From assembly GCF_015207655.1 (NCBI RefSeq), contig NZ_JADEWN010000064.1, positions 1 through 36,764 on the forward strand: a stretch of 36,764 bases of DNA. Direction: 5' to 3'. This document shows, one piece after another, positions 15,639 to 23,945 of the stretch (within the stretch, counting starts at the first letter, position 1; the number at the start of each line of letters is the position of its first letter). Position numbers and translations under genes: made by a program. This DNA comes from Gloeocapsopsis crepidinum LEGE 06123. GTDB lineage: Bacteria > Cyanobacteriota > Cyanobacteriia > Cyanobacteriales > Chroococcidiopsidaceae. The notes beneath the pieces are model-generated. The model did not search any database and was not told the origin of the DNA. It worked only from the letters and a program-made list of their open reading frames with translations.

Positions 15639-16979
15639 ATGCTTTGGCAAGCAACATTTAGTTCACTAGTATTTATTAGTGTAATTATCTTAATTATGAC
15701 AGAGAAAATGCACTTAACAATTGCTGCTTTTTTAGGTGCATTGCTACTAGTTTTTACCAATATCATGACGTTGGCAGAAGCAATTACATATATTGCTAGA
15801 AGCTACTCTACATTAGCTCTATTCTTTGGAGTCATGGTGCTAGTAAGAGCTTTTGAACCAACTAAAGTATTTGACTATTTAGCAACTCAAATAGTTATCT
15901 TGGCTAAAGGACAAGGTAAGCGACTTTTACTAGGAATTGTTGCAATTACAACTCCAATTTGTGCAGTACTACCAAACGCTACAACTGTAATGTTGTTAGC
16001 ACCTTTAATTCCTCCTATTGCTGAAGATGTAGGAGTCAATTTTGTTCCTTTGCTAATTTTGATGGTGTTTGTTGCTAATAGTGCAGGCTTACTAACATTA
16101 GTAGGCGATCCAGCAACATTTATTGTTGGGGATGCTGTTAATATCAGTTTTATAGATTATCTAGGGCGTTTAAGTTTAGGAGGAGTTATTGCAGTAGGAG
16201 CAATTGTAGTGATGCTGCCATACTTATTTCCTAAAATTTGGCGAAAAGAATTGGCAAGTTTGGATCAGTTACCACATCCTCAGATTAATCACCCCCGCGT
16301 TTTAACTTTAGGAATTATACTCATAGCTTTTGTATTGCTGTTCTTTGTAATAGGAGAAATGTTACCAGTTCCTATTTCACCGGCGGCAGTAGCCTTACTC
16401 GGCGCAGCACTCGCTTTATTACTTTCGCATCACAGTAAAATTGAGACAGTTAATCATATATTGCGTGATGTAGATTGGAGTACTTTAATATTTTTTATGT
16501 GTATTTTTGTCATAATTGGAGGATTAGAAAAAACAGGTGTTGTTAGTAGTATATCTGGAGTTTTAGCATTTGTTTTGGGTAGAAATATTGTTTTAGGTGC
16601 ACTAGTTCTATTATTTTTGGTAGGAATTTTATCAAGTGTTGTACCAAATATTCCGTTGGTTGTTGCTATGGTGCCATTACTCAAAGAATATGTTGTTAAT
16701 GTAGGGTTGGCAACACCAGAAATATTACAACCAGGGTTTCAAGGTGAGTTACCCTCTGTCGTTCTACCGTTGTTTTATGCAATGATGTTTGGTGCGACTT
16801 TGGGTGGAAATGGTACTTTAGTTGGGGCTTCTTCTAACATTGTTGCAGCAGGAATTGCTGAAATCCACGGGCGGCGAATTTCGTTTCAGACTTTTTTACG
16901 CTATGGCATTCCAGTGATGGTTGTGCAGTTGATCGCGGCTGCTTTGTTTATTTCAATTCGCTTTTTGATCTTTAGGTAA
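15639..16979 (+). CDS. ArsB/NhaD/CitM-type ion permease
   Basis: 446 residues with about 11-12 hydrophobic helices: the ion transporter superfamily that includes ArsB arsenite pumps, NhaD Na+/H+ antiporters and the CitMHS group. Family landmarks are LPNATTVMLLAPLIPPIAED (about 110-129), LTLVGDPATFIVGD in the first half, and the repeat-related MMFGATLGGNGTLVGASSNIV in the second half. The substrate cannot be assigned. No arsR or arsC is nearby, and the upstream c-di-AMP riboswitch favours an ion or osmotic-balance role over arsenic resistance. The stop lies 33 bp before polA, with no strong terminator between. Confidence 0.85.
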   Translation: MLWQATFSSLVFISVIILIMTEKMHLTIAAFLGALLLVFTNIMTLAEAITYIARSYSTLALFFGVMVLVRAFEPTKVFDYLATQIVILAKGQGKRLLLGIVAITTPICAVLPNATTVMLLAPLIPPIAEDVGVNFVPLLILMVFVANSAGLLTLVGDPATFIVGDAVNISFIDYLGRLSLGGVIAVGAIVVMLPYLFPKIWRKELASLDQLPHPQINHPRVLTLGIILIAFVLLFFVIGEMLPVPISPAAVALLGAALALLLSHHSKIETVNHILRDVDWSTLIFFMCIFVIIGGLEKTGVVSSISGVLAFVLGRNIVLGALVLLFLVGILSSVVPNIPLVVAMVPLLKEYVVNVGLATPEILQPGFQGELPSVVLPLFYAMMFGATLGGNGTLVGASSNIVAAGIAEIHGRRISFQTFLRYGIPVMVVQLIAAALFISIRFLIFR

Positions 16980-17012
16980 GTGCTGGTAAGCTTGAAAAGC
17001 TAAAATAGTAGT

Positions 17013-19946
17013 ATGTCTCAAGCTTTTACCTCTACTGTGACTTCATCTTCTTTGCGCCCAACATTTATCTTAGTTGATGGGCATTCACTAGCTTTTCGCT
17101 CGTATTTTGCGTTTGCCAAAGGGCGTGACGGTGGTTTGCGCACAACGACGGGAATTCCAACAAGTGTGTGTTTCGGTTTTATCAAGGCGTTATTAGAAGT
17201 CATGGCGGTAGAAAAACCTGAAGCTTTAGCGATCGCCTTCGATCTGGGATTACCGACTTTCCGCCACGAAGCTGATGATACATATAAAGCAGATCGCCCA
17301 GGTACACCCGAAGACTTTGTTCCCGATCTCAAGAATCTACACGAATTACTCGACGGTTTGAATTTACCGATTATCACCGCACCAGGTTACGAAGCGGATG
17401 ATGTGCTAGGAACACTCGCACAAAAAGCAAGTGTAGCAGGGTATCGAGTTAAGATTTTGACAGGCGATCGCGATTTATTTCAACTCGTTGACCCTCAAAA
17501 AGATATTAGTGTTTTGTACTTGAGTTCTGATGCATTGAAGCGTTCTTCTACAGGAATTAATGAATTCAGAACAGAACAAGTTAAAGAAAAAATGGGAGTT
17601 TTACCCTCACAAATTGTTGACTTTAAAGCACTTTGTGGCGATAAATCAGATAATATTCCTGGCGTCAAAGGTATTGGTGAAAAAACAGCAATACAATTAC
17701 TCAATCAATACACATCACTTGAGCAAATTTATAACTCATTAAGTGATATTAAAGGCGCGACAAAAAAGAAACTAGAAACAGGGAAGCAAGATGCTGAAAA
17801 ATCTCGTTACTTAGCAACTATTGTTATTGACGTACCATTAGATATTGATTTAGAAGCAGCCAAATTAACAGGTTTCGATATAACTACTCTCAAGCCCATA
17901 CTAGAAAAGTTAGAATTTAAATCTTTTCTCGGTAAAGTTAACGAACTTCAGCAACAGTTTGGTGGTGTCATTGCAGAAGAAGCAGAAGTCCTACCTGACG
18001 CAAAACCGATCGCAGTACCAACATTTGAGAGTGACGATCTATGGTTCTTTAGTGCAGAAGATACCGAAGCAATTCAAGAACAGCCTTTTACCCAAATCAC
18101 ACCGCAAATCATTGATACGCCTGAGAAATTAACGCAGTTAGTACAGCGATTACAAAAGCATACCAGTACTTTGTCACCTGTTGCTTGGGATACAGAAACA
18201 ACAGATCTTGAACCACGCGATGCACAACTTGTCGGAATTGGTTGCTGCTGGGGAAGCGAACTCGATGCAATGGCATATATTCCCCTCGGTCACACAGCAG
18301 GAGATAATCTAGATATTGCAACAGTATTAGCTGCATTGCGTCCAATTTTAGAAAGCGCAGAATATCCTAAAGCGTTGCAAAACGCTAAATTTGACAGGTT
18401 GGTATTGCGGTGTCAGGGAATTAATCTCAAGGGCGTAGTATTCGATCCGATGCTAGCAAGCTATGTTTTAGATCCCGATACAAGTCATAATTTAAGCGAT
18501 CTAGCACAGCGCTACTTAGGTTTAACTGCAAAAAGCTACGCCGAGTTAGTACCGAAAGGCAAAACTATTGCAGATTTAGACATTCCTGCTGTCGCAGAGT
18601 ATTGCGGTATGGATGTTTATGCAACATACGGATTAGTACCAAAGCTACGCGCAGAATTGGATAAAATTCCTGCATTACATAAGTTGTTAATTGATGTCGA
18701 ACAGCCGCTAGAACCTGTTTTAGCCGAAATGGAGTATACAGGAATTCACATCAATACAGCATATCTGCAGGAGTTTTCCAAACAATTAGAAAAAGACTTA
18801 GCAGCAATTGAGGAACAGATATATGCGGTTGCTGAAGAAAAGTTTAATTTAGGCTCGCCGAAAAAGCTAAGTGAACTCTTATTTGATAAGCTAAGCTTAG
18901 ATCGCAGAAAGTCACGAAAAATTAAAACAGGCTACTCAACAGATGCGGCAACGCTAGAAAAGTTACGTGACGATCATCCCATAGTAGAAGCAATTTTAGA
19001 GTATCGCACTTTATCTAAACTCAAATCTACATATGTTGATGCACTACCAGCATTAGTGCGTCCAGACACTCAGCGAGTGCATACAAGTTTTAATCAAACT
19101 GCAACTTCGACGGGGCGATTATCTTCCTCTAACCCGAACTTACAAAATATTCCAATTCGTACAGCTTTTAGTCGCCAAATTCGCAAAGCGTTTATTCCAG
19201 AGTCTGGTTGGTTATTAATAACAGCAGATTACTCTCAAATTGAGTTACGAATTCTCGCGCATTTGTGTCAAGAGCCAATTTTAGTCAAAGCTTACCAAAA
19301 TAACGAAGATATTCACAGTGTAACTGCAAGATTACTATTTGAAAAAAATGTTGTCACTTCTGAAGAACGTCGTTTAGCTAAAACAATTAACTTCGGTGTT
19401 ATTTACGGTATGGGTGCGCAGCGGTTTGCTAGAGAAACAAAGATGAAGGCTGCGGATGGTAAAGTATTTATCGAGCGGTTTAACGAGCAATATCCGTTAG
19501 TGTTTGAATACTTGCGGCGGATGGAACAAGAAGCCATAGCCAAAGGATACGTACAGACAATTTTAGGACGACGGCGGTATTTTAATTTCACAAGCGATCG
19601 CCTACGTCAGCTACGCAACCTCAAGCCTGAAGATATCAACCTTGATGAAATTCGCGGTTTAACTGCAAATGATGCGGGATTACTCCGCGCTGCGGCTAAT
19701 GCACCAATTCAAGGGTCAAGTGCGGATATTATCAAAATTGCGATGGCGCAACTGCACGAACTATTGCAAAATTACCAAGCGCGATTGCTACTGCAAGTTC
19801 ACGATGAATTGGTGTTTGAAGTTCCGCAAGATGAGTGGGAGGAATTGCAGCCAAAAATTCGCTCAACAATGGAATCTGCGGTGTCGTTAAGTGTACCGTT
19901 ACTTGTCGAAGTACGTGCGGGTGAAAACTGGATGGAGGTTAAGTAG
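17013..19946 (+). CDS. polA: DNA polymerase I
   Basis: 977 residues carrying all three domains. The N-terminal 5'-3' exonuclease/flap nuclease (about 12-310) has VDGHSLAFRSYFAF, GYEADDVLGTLA and LTGDRDLFQLV. The 3'-5' exonuclease (about 365-560) retains D393 and E395 in WDTETTDLEP and a downstream CGMDVYATYGL, so proofreading is probably active. The family A polymerase has motif A ADYSQIELRILAH (D739), motif B RRLAKTINFGVIYGMG and motif C LQVHDELVFEV (D931). It removes Okazaki primers and fills repair gaps. The start at 17013 gives the standard N-terminus. It follows the permease closely and ends at a hairpin terminator. Confidence 0.97.
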   Translation: MSQAFTSTVTSSSLRPTFILVDGHSLAFRSYFAFAKGRDGGLRTTTGIPTSVCFGFIKALLEVMAVEKPEALAIAFDLGLPTFRHEADDTYKADRPGTPEDFVPDLKNLHELLDGLNLPIITAPGYEADDVLGTLAQKASVAGYRVKILTGDRDLFQLVDPQKDISVLYLSSDALKRSSTGINEFRTEQVKEKMGVLPSQIVDFKALCGDKSDNIPGVKGIGEKTAIQLLNQYTSLEQIYNSLSDIKGATKKKLETGKQDAEKSRYLATIVIDVPLDIDLEAAKLTGFDITTLKPILEKLEFKSFLGKVNELQQQFGGVIAEEAEVLPDAKPIAVPTFESDDLWFFSAEDTEAIQEQPFTQITPQIIDTPEKLTQLVQRLQKHTSTLSPVAWDTETTDLEPRDAQLVGIGCCWGSELDAMAYIPLGHTAGDNLDIATVLAALRPILESAEYPKALQNAKFDRLVLRCQGINLKGVVFDPMLASYVLDPDTSHNLSDLAQRYLGLTAKSYAELVPKGKTIADLDIPAVAEYCGMDVYATYGLVPKLRAELDKIPALHKLLIDVEQPLEPVLAEMEYTGIHINTAYLQEFSKQLEKDLAAIEEQIYAVAEEKFNLGSPKKLSELLFDKLSLDRRKSRKIKTGYSTDAATLEKLRDDHPIVEAILEYRTLSKLKSTYVDALPALVRPDTQRVHTSFNQTATSTGRLSSSNPNLQNIPIRTAFSRQIRKAFIPESGWLLITADYSQIELRILAHLCQEPILVKAYQNNEDIHSVTARLLFEKNVVTSEERRLAKTINFGVIYGMGAQRFARETKMKAADGKVFIERFNEQYPLVFEYLRRMEQEAIAKGYVQTILGRRRYFNFTSDRLRQLRNLKPEDINLDEIRGLTANDAGLLRAAANAPIQGSSADIIKIAMAQLHELLQNYQARLLLQVHDELVFEVPQDEWEELQPKIRSTMESAVSLSVPLLVEVRAGENWMEVK

Positions 19947-19990
19947 TAGTTTAACCTTCCTTAATAAGATTCAACTACTACCTATTTTTT
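19943..19990 (+). terminator. Hairpin terminator after polA
   Basis: Arms GTAGTAGTT (19943-19951) and AACTACTAC (19973-19981) pair perfectly over 9 bp, with a 21-base loop, and are followed by CTATTTTTT. The stem overlaps the polA stop codon. On the minus strand it adjoins the end of the broken gene at 19982. Confidence 0.5.
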
Positions 19991-20666
19991 ACTCCATACA
20001 TCTGGACGTCTCAAAGACTTATTCTCCAAGAAATATTCTAAGTCTTCTATTGCTTCCCTTATTTCTGGAGTAATCTTGCCGTCTAGGAGACTCTTTAACT
20101 CTCTAGAATTAAAGGTTTCTATGTTGTCTAATTTTGATAAAGCTTGAAGTTTCTGCTGAATGTCAGTGTCAAATACCAGCTTAGTAATCTTTTACATATG
20201 GTCAAAAAATATTATTTCATTGATTTTTTTGAAAATATCTTGCTTGTTAGATATATCTATATTTAATCCTTTGAGGAAGGTTGCAGACTTATCTCTTACC
20301 TCTATTAGTTCTTGTACATTGTAAGAAGTAAGCCGACCTTGCATAGATATAGCATCAAGCATATGTTTTACTGACTCCTCCGCAAGTGACTTCAACCCAG
20401 TCTCCAGTTTATTAAGATCTTCAATCTTTACCTCAGCTTGCTCAACTACTTTTTGTAATAATTCCAATTTAAAGCTAGCACCTTCGAGGCGAACTATATT
20501 TATCAATATTAATAAAAGCTATTGCTATTGAACAGGATACTATCATCAGTCCCATCTCTGTGGGTTTGTTATCTACTCCAAAACACAAGGTTGTATATAA
20601 CATGAGAAATATAATTAAGCCACCAAGTCCAACTTTTAGTAATTCGTTCCAATTTGAAACTTTCAT
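19982..20666 (-). pseudogene. Broken membrane/coiled-coil protein gene
   Basis: Starts at 20666 with MKVSNWNELLKVGLGGLIIF, showing two hydrophobic segments in the first 55 residues (GLIIFLMLYTTLCFG and LMIVSCSIAIAFINI). A frameshift near 20495-20510 moves reading into INIVRLEGASFKLELLQKVV, a coiled-coil region. An in-frame TAA after IIFFDHM (near 20192) interrupts it, and the same frame continues KITKLVFDTDIQQKL through NIETFNSRELKSLL and LRRPDVWSKK to the stop at 19982. The combined product would be about 225 residues: membrane anchor plus cytoplasmic helical domain. I do not recognise the family. The lesions could partly be sequencing errors. Confidence 0.6.
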
Positions 20667-20687
20667 ATATTTAGTAGTTCAAGCTAA

Positions 20688-20704
20688 GATATACAAAGTA
20701 TATC
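20688..20704 (+). promoter_or_regulatory. Palindrome upstream of mazE, candidate operator
   Basis: GATATAC and GTATATC form a perfect 7-bp inverted repeat with a 3-base AAA spacer, ending 12 bp before the mazE ATG. MazE-type antitoxins and MazEF complexes bind such palindromes to repress their own operon. Confidence 0.5.
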
Positions 20705-20716
20705 AAAGATAAATTC

Positions 20717-20956
20717 ATGAAGTCACAAATCGGACGATGGGGAAATTCGCTTGCTTGGCGGATTCCCAAGCACATCGTAGAGGAATTGTCGTTAGAGTCA
20801 AACGATGAAGTTGATTGCCACGTTGAAGATGGGAAGATCATTATCGAGCCAGTCTCGAAGCAAAAAGACTATACACTAGACGAATTGCTAGCTCAAATTA
20901 TTGAGCCGAGTCAGGAAGTTTGTTGGGGTAAACCAGAAGGAAATGAGGTGTGGTAG
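20717..20956 (+). CDS. mazE: AbrB/MazE-type antitoxin
   Basis: 79 residues. The N-terminal swapped-hairpin DNA-binding domain is clear: IGRWGNSLAWRIPKHIVEEL then DEVDCHVEDGKIIIEP. The flexible C-terminal tail (DYTLDELLAQIIEPSQEV to the end), which in MazE proteins wraps around and blocks the toxin, is also present. The stop overlaps the start of the toxin gene by 7 bp, the standard antitoxin-first arrangement with coupled translation. A perfect palindrome lies 12 bp upstream of the start. Confidence 0.88.
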   Translation: MKSQIGRWGNSLAWRIPKHIVEELSLESNDEVDCHVEDGKIIIEPVSKQKDYTLDELLAQIIEPSQEVCWGKPEGNEVW

Positions 20957-21285
20957 ATTACATCCCACAGCGCGGTCATTTCATTCGGTTAAGCTTTGAT
21001 CCTCAAGCAGGTCATGAGCAAATGGGGACTCGACCAGCATTAGTGGTAAGTCACAGCAATTTTAACCGTAAATTGGGATTTGTATTTGTCTGCCCGATTA
21101 GTAATACTCAACGGAAAAATCCTTTTTATGTTGTTATCCCAAAAGAAGCCTCTGTAACAGGAGTGGTGATGGTTGATCAATTGCGCTCATTAGATTATCG
21201 CGCTAGACGTGCTGAATTGATTGGTGAATGTCCAGACGGTTTACTTCAAGAGGTATTACGGCGCATCAAGCCCATATTGTTTTAG
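20950..21285 (+). CDS. mazF: MazF/PemK-type toxin (mRNA endoribonuclease)
   Basis: 111 residues from GTG. The PemK/MazF fold is shown by YIPQRGHFIRLSFDPQAGHE, the conserved RPALVVSHSNFN, then FVFVCPISN and VTGVVMVDQLRSLDYRARRA. Relatives cut mRNA at short specific sites when the antitoxin decays. The usual Arg in the first loop (QRGDI/V in many MazF proteins) has the form QRGHF here. The site it would cut cannot be predicted. The gene is intact and overlaps mazE by 7 bp, so it is probably a functional addiction or stress module next to a decayed gene. Confidence 0.88.
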   Translation: MVDYIPQRGHFIRLSFDPQAGHEQMGTRPALVVSHSNFNRKLGFVFVCPISNTQRKNPFYVVIPKEASVTGVVMVDQLRSLDYRARRAELIGECPDGLLQEVLRRIKPILF

Positions 21286-21370
21286 CTGCTAACATCTAAA
21301 AGCTTAGTGGTTAAAACCGCAGCTAGACAAACGAAACCTATCTTCACAGGTGTTTACAACCTGATTTTAT

Positions 21371-21420
21371 AAGTCCACCTCCGTGGACTTCGTTTATCTA
21401 GCCACGACTTTAGTCACCAG
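21371..21420 (+). repeat. Dispersed intergenic repeat A, copy 2
   Basis: AAGTCCAC and GTGGACTT form a perfect 8-bp hairpin (21371-21390) with a CTCC loop, followed by CTAGCCACGACTTTAGTCAC. It lies between mazF and the PsiE-family gene. Compare 1211-1316 and 27768-27808. Confidence 0.6.
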
Positions 21421-21520
21421 GCTAATTTATTCAATAAATAATTCAAATACCAAAAACACAAATCTATAAGTTAATCTAAGCATAATCTCCCATCAACACC
21501 ACACGCAGGAGGAAGCTTAG

Positions 21521-22015
21521 ATGCAGCAGCCGTTGAAGTCCCCGTTAAATTGGTATGAAGCGTTGAATCGTAGTCTACTTGTGCGTAGCCTAGAAACAAT
21601 TCAAGACTTGATTGTGGTTTCGCTGTGCATTGGTCTATTCTGCGTGATGATGATTCAGCTTAGGGGCATATTTTACTTAATGTTGCCACCCCTCAACTTT
21701 CACGAAGTCACCGCAGATATTTTGTTTTTGCTGATTATGGTGGAGTTGTTTCGCCTCTTGATTATTTATTTGCAAGAACAGCGTGTATCGATTGGCGTTG
21801 CTGTAGAAGTATCGATTGTCTCAGTACTGCGTGAAGTGATTGTGCGGGGAGTATTGGAAGTACCTTGGAATCAAATGCTTGCAGCGTGTGCGTTTTTACT
21901 TGTTTTAGCTGCGTTGTTAATCGTACGAGTTTGGATTCCCCCAACTTTTGAACGTATCGATCCCGAACAGCGATATGTCAAACACTATCAAGGGGAAAAT
22001 AAAGTGAGTGGTTAG
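21521..22015 (+). CDS. PsiE-family membrane protein
   Basis: 164 residues with four hydrophobic segments (about 27-50, 65-88, 96-110 and 122-142), the layout of the PsiE (phosphate-starvation-inducible E) family. The conserved block LFRLLIIYLQEQRVSIGVAV and onward to SVLREVI is present. The family's biochemical role is unknown. A strong ribosome binding site, AGGAGGA, lies about 7 bases before the ATG. No Pho box was identified upstream, so phosphate control is not supported by the sequence. It is convergent with the LapA-domain gene. Confidence 0.8.
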   Translation: MQQPLKSPLNWYEALNRSLLVRSLETIQDLIVVSLCIGLFCVMMIQLRGIFYLMLPPLNFHEVTADILFLLIMVELFRLLIIYLQEQRVSIGVAVEVSIVSVLREVIVRGVLEVPWNQMLAACAFLLVLAALLIVRVWIPPTFERIDPEQRYVKHYQGENKVSG

Positions 22016-22083
22016 TGATTAGTTTTGAGTTTTGAATTTTGAATTGAAATTGAAGAAGTTTCTTAATTCAACACTCCCTCAGC
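22003..22083. repeat. Repeat family B between convergent genes
   Basis: GTGAGTGGTTAGTGATTAG, then AGTTTTGAGTTTTGAATTTTG, then a TGAATT...AATTCA inverted pair and CAACACTCCCTCAGC. It fills the spacer between the PsiE and LapA genes and overlaps the last codons of the PsiE gene. It may serve as a two-way terminator. Confidence 0.45.
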
Positions 22084-22089
22084 ACCTTC

Positions 22090-22353
22090 TTACTCATCTA
22101 CAAAAAACTCATCATCGTCTGATTTGAGGCTATTTCTTCTCGAACCAGCGATCCATAAAGGTTGAGTCGATGCCATCGCAAGCATACCTAAAGCAGCACT
22201 AAAAGCTAGTACCAACCCTGCAGGAAGTTGAATTGATTGAAATGTCAAAAATCGCAAAGAAACTGGGGTGGCGTTTTGTACGGAAATGATTGCGATCGCC
22301 ACTACCCAGCCAGCAAGAATTACAATCGTTAGCAAATTCGCAAGAGTTTTCAT
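22090..22353 (-). CDS. LapA-domain (DUF1049) small membrane protein
   Basis: 87 residues from the ATG at 22353 (MKTLANLLTIVILAGWVVA); a GTG at 22368 would add five residues. Two transmembrane helices (about 5-25 and 41-63) flank the SVQNATPVSLRFLTFQSIQL block that defines the LapA/DUF1049 domain. An acidic tail (SDDDEFFVDE) faces the cytoplasm. E. coli LapA/B-type proteins help regulate lipopolysaccharide synthesis, but the short cyanobacterial proteins have no established role. It lies about 50 bp downstream of the phosphomutase gene on the same strand, so they probably share a transcript. Confidence 0.75.
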   Translation of the reverse strand: MKTLANLLTIVILAGWVVAIAIISVQNATPVSLRFLTFQSIQLPAGLVLAFSAALGMLAMASTQPLWIAGSRRNSLKSDDDEFFVDE

Positions 22354-22403
22354 TAGAGCGACTAGCACTAGACCTCTCTAGTCTATCGTTCTTGCTACAT
22401 CCC

Positions 22404-23843
22404 TTAAACTACAGCAGGTTCGAGTCGATTAATGCTTTGTTCCATTTGAGTTGCAATTTGATTGAGTTTATCCGCCGAAGTCGCTTCGATGTAAACGCGC
22501 ATTAGCGGTTCAGTACCAGACGGACGCAATAAAATCCAGCTACCTTCTTCAAGGTAAAGTTTAATGCCATCTTTGCGACCAACTTCTTTGACATGAATTC
22601 CAGCAACATCAGAGGGCGGATTGTTTGTAAACGAATCGATGACAGCAGCTTTGTGCGCGTCGTTAAGATGTAAGTCTAAGCGCTGATTAGATAATGGTCC
22701 ATTAGCTTCAGAAATTGCCTCTTCAACTAACTGACTTAGCGGTTTACCTTCATAGGCGATCGCTTCTGCAACTAACATATCGGCTAAAATTCCGTCTTTT
22801 TCAGGAATATGCCCAATAACACTTAAACCACCAGATTCTTCACCACCAATTAACACTGTAGTTTCGCGCATTTTCTCCCCGATATACTTGAAACCTACAG
22901 GAGTCTCATAAATTTCCAAGCCATAGCTAGCTGCTAAGTTATCGAGTAAATGCGTTGTGGCAACCGTCCGCACGATCGCGCCTGATTTACCGCGATTTTT
23001 GACCAAGTGACGGGCAAGCAAGAGTAAAACAGTATTTGGTGTGAGAACATTTCCTTGTTCATCGACAACTCCAAAGCGATCGCTATCACCATCTGTTGCT
23101 AGACCTAGATCGGCTTGATCTTTTTTCACGGCTTCAACTAACTCAATGAGTTGTTCGCCTTTAGGTTCGGGCATTCCACCGCCAAATAAGACATCGCGCT
23201 GTGCATGAAAAGTTTCTAACTCACAACCGCAGTGTTCTAACACCATGTCTAAGTAACCGCGTGAGGTAGAGTAAAGTGCGTCGTATTTGACTTTTAACTT
23301 AGCGTTACGAATCTTCTCAACATCGAGTAGCGTGTAAAGAAACTTAAGATATTCGGGTTTGGGATCGAAAGTAGAGATTTTATCTTTCCAATTACCACTG
23401 ACAGGTGCATCGTCTGCACCGGAGATATTTGCCACAATAGTATCAGTAATCTCAGGAGTGGCAGGACCAGCGTAATCAGGAATATACTTAATCCCACAGT
23501 AGGGTGCCGGATTATGACTGGCAGTGAACATCAATGCACCGGCACTTTTTAAGTGACGGGCGTTGTAAGCAATTACTGGGGTGGGACAATCCCGATCAGT
23601 AATTTTCACACTCCAACCGTCTGCTGCTAATACCTCGGCGGCAGTTTGGGCAAACTGGTCAGCGAGAAAGCGAGTATCGTAGGCGATAAGAACTGGTTGG
23701 TTCTTGTTGTAAGCGGTTTCAAGGTAACTTGCGATCGCCCGCGTTACTTTCCGCACGTTGGGGAAGGTAAAGTCATCAGCAATAATACCTCTCCATCCAT
23801 CGGTACCAAACTTAATCTTGCTGGAATTGTTACTAGCGCTCAT
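22404..23843 (-). CDS. Phosphoglucomutase/phosphomannomutase family protein
   Basis: Alpha-D-phosphohexomutase moving phosphate between C1 and C6 of a hexose, feeding glycogen or nucleotide-sugar pools. I chose the ATG at 23843 (MSASNNSSKIKFGTDGWRG) because GGGAG lies 9 bases upstream and relatives begin just before FGTDGWRG; an upstream frame start at 23900 would add 19 unlikely residues. The 479-residue product has the catalytic serine S109 in FTASHNP, the metal loop DGDSDR (251-256), the sugar loop GGEESGG, and the phosphate-binding RPSGTEPLMRVY near the C-terminus. Glucose, mannose or glucosamine specificity is not settled by sequence. It is divergent from the PD-(D/E)XK gene. Confidence 0.88.
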   Translation of the reverse strand: MSASNNSSKIKFGTDGWRGIIADDFTFPNVRKVTRAIASYLETAYNKNQPVLIAYDTRFLADQFAQTAAEVLAADGWSVKITDRDCPTPVIAYNARHLKSAGALMFTASHNPAPYCGIKYIPDYAGPATPEITDTIVANISGADDAPVSGNWKDKISTFDPKPEYLKFLYTLLDVEKIRNAKLKVKYDALYSTSRGYLDMVLEHCGCELETFHAQRDVLFGGGMPEPKGEQLIELVEAVKKDQADLGLATDGDSDRFGVVDEQGNVLTPNTVLLLLARHLVKNRGKSGAIVRTVATTHLLDNLAASYGLEIYETPVGFKYIGEKMRETTVLIGGEESGGLSVIGHIPEKDGILADMLVAEAIAYEGKPLSQLVEEAISEANGPLSNQRLDLHLNDAHKAAVIDSFTNNPPSDVAGIHVKEVGRKDGIKLYLEEGSWILLRPSGTEPLMRVYIEATSADKLNQIATQMEQSINRLEPAVV

Positions 23844-23945
23844 TTTTTGCCACTCCCTGTCGTTCATCATTAATAGTACAAGAAGCTTATTGTTTCTCAC
23901 GTGTCACAGTAACTTTTGTCGCTTCCCCTACTGAACCGCCAGACA

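Noticed and set aside
15639-16979. Arsenite pump ArsB in an arsenic operon
   Set aside because: No arsR, arsC or arsH is nearby and the upstream riboswitch is of the c-di-AMP class, so arsenic resistance is not supported.
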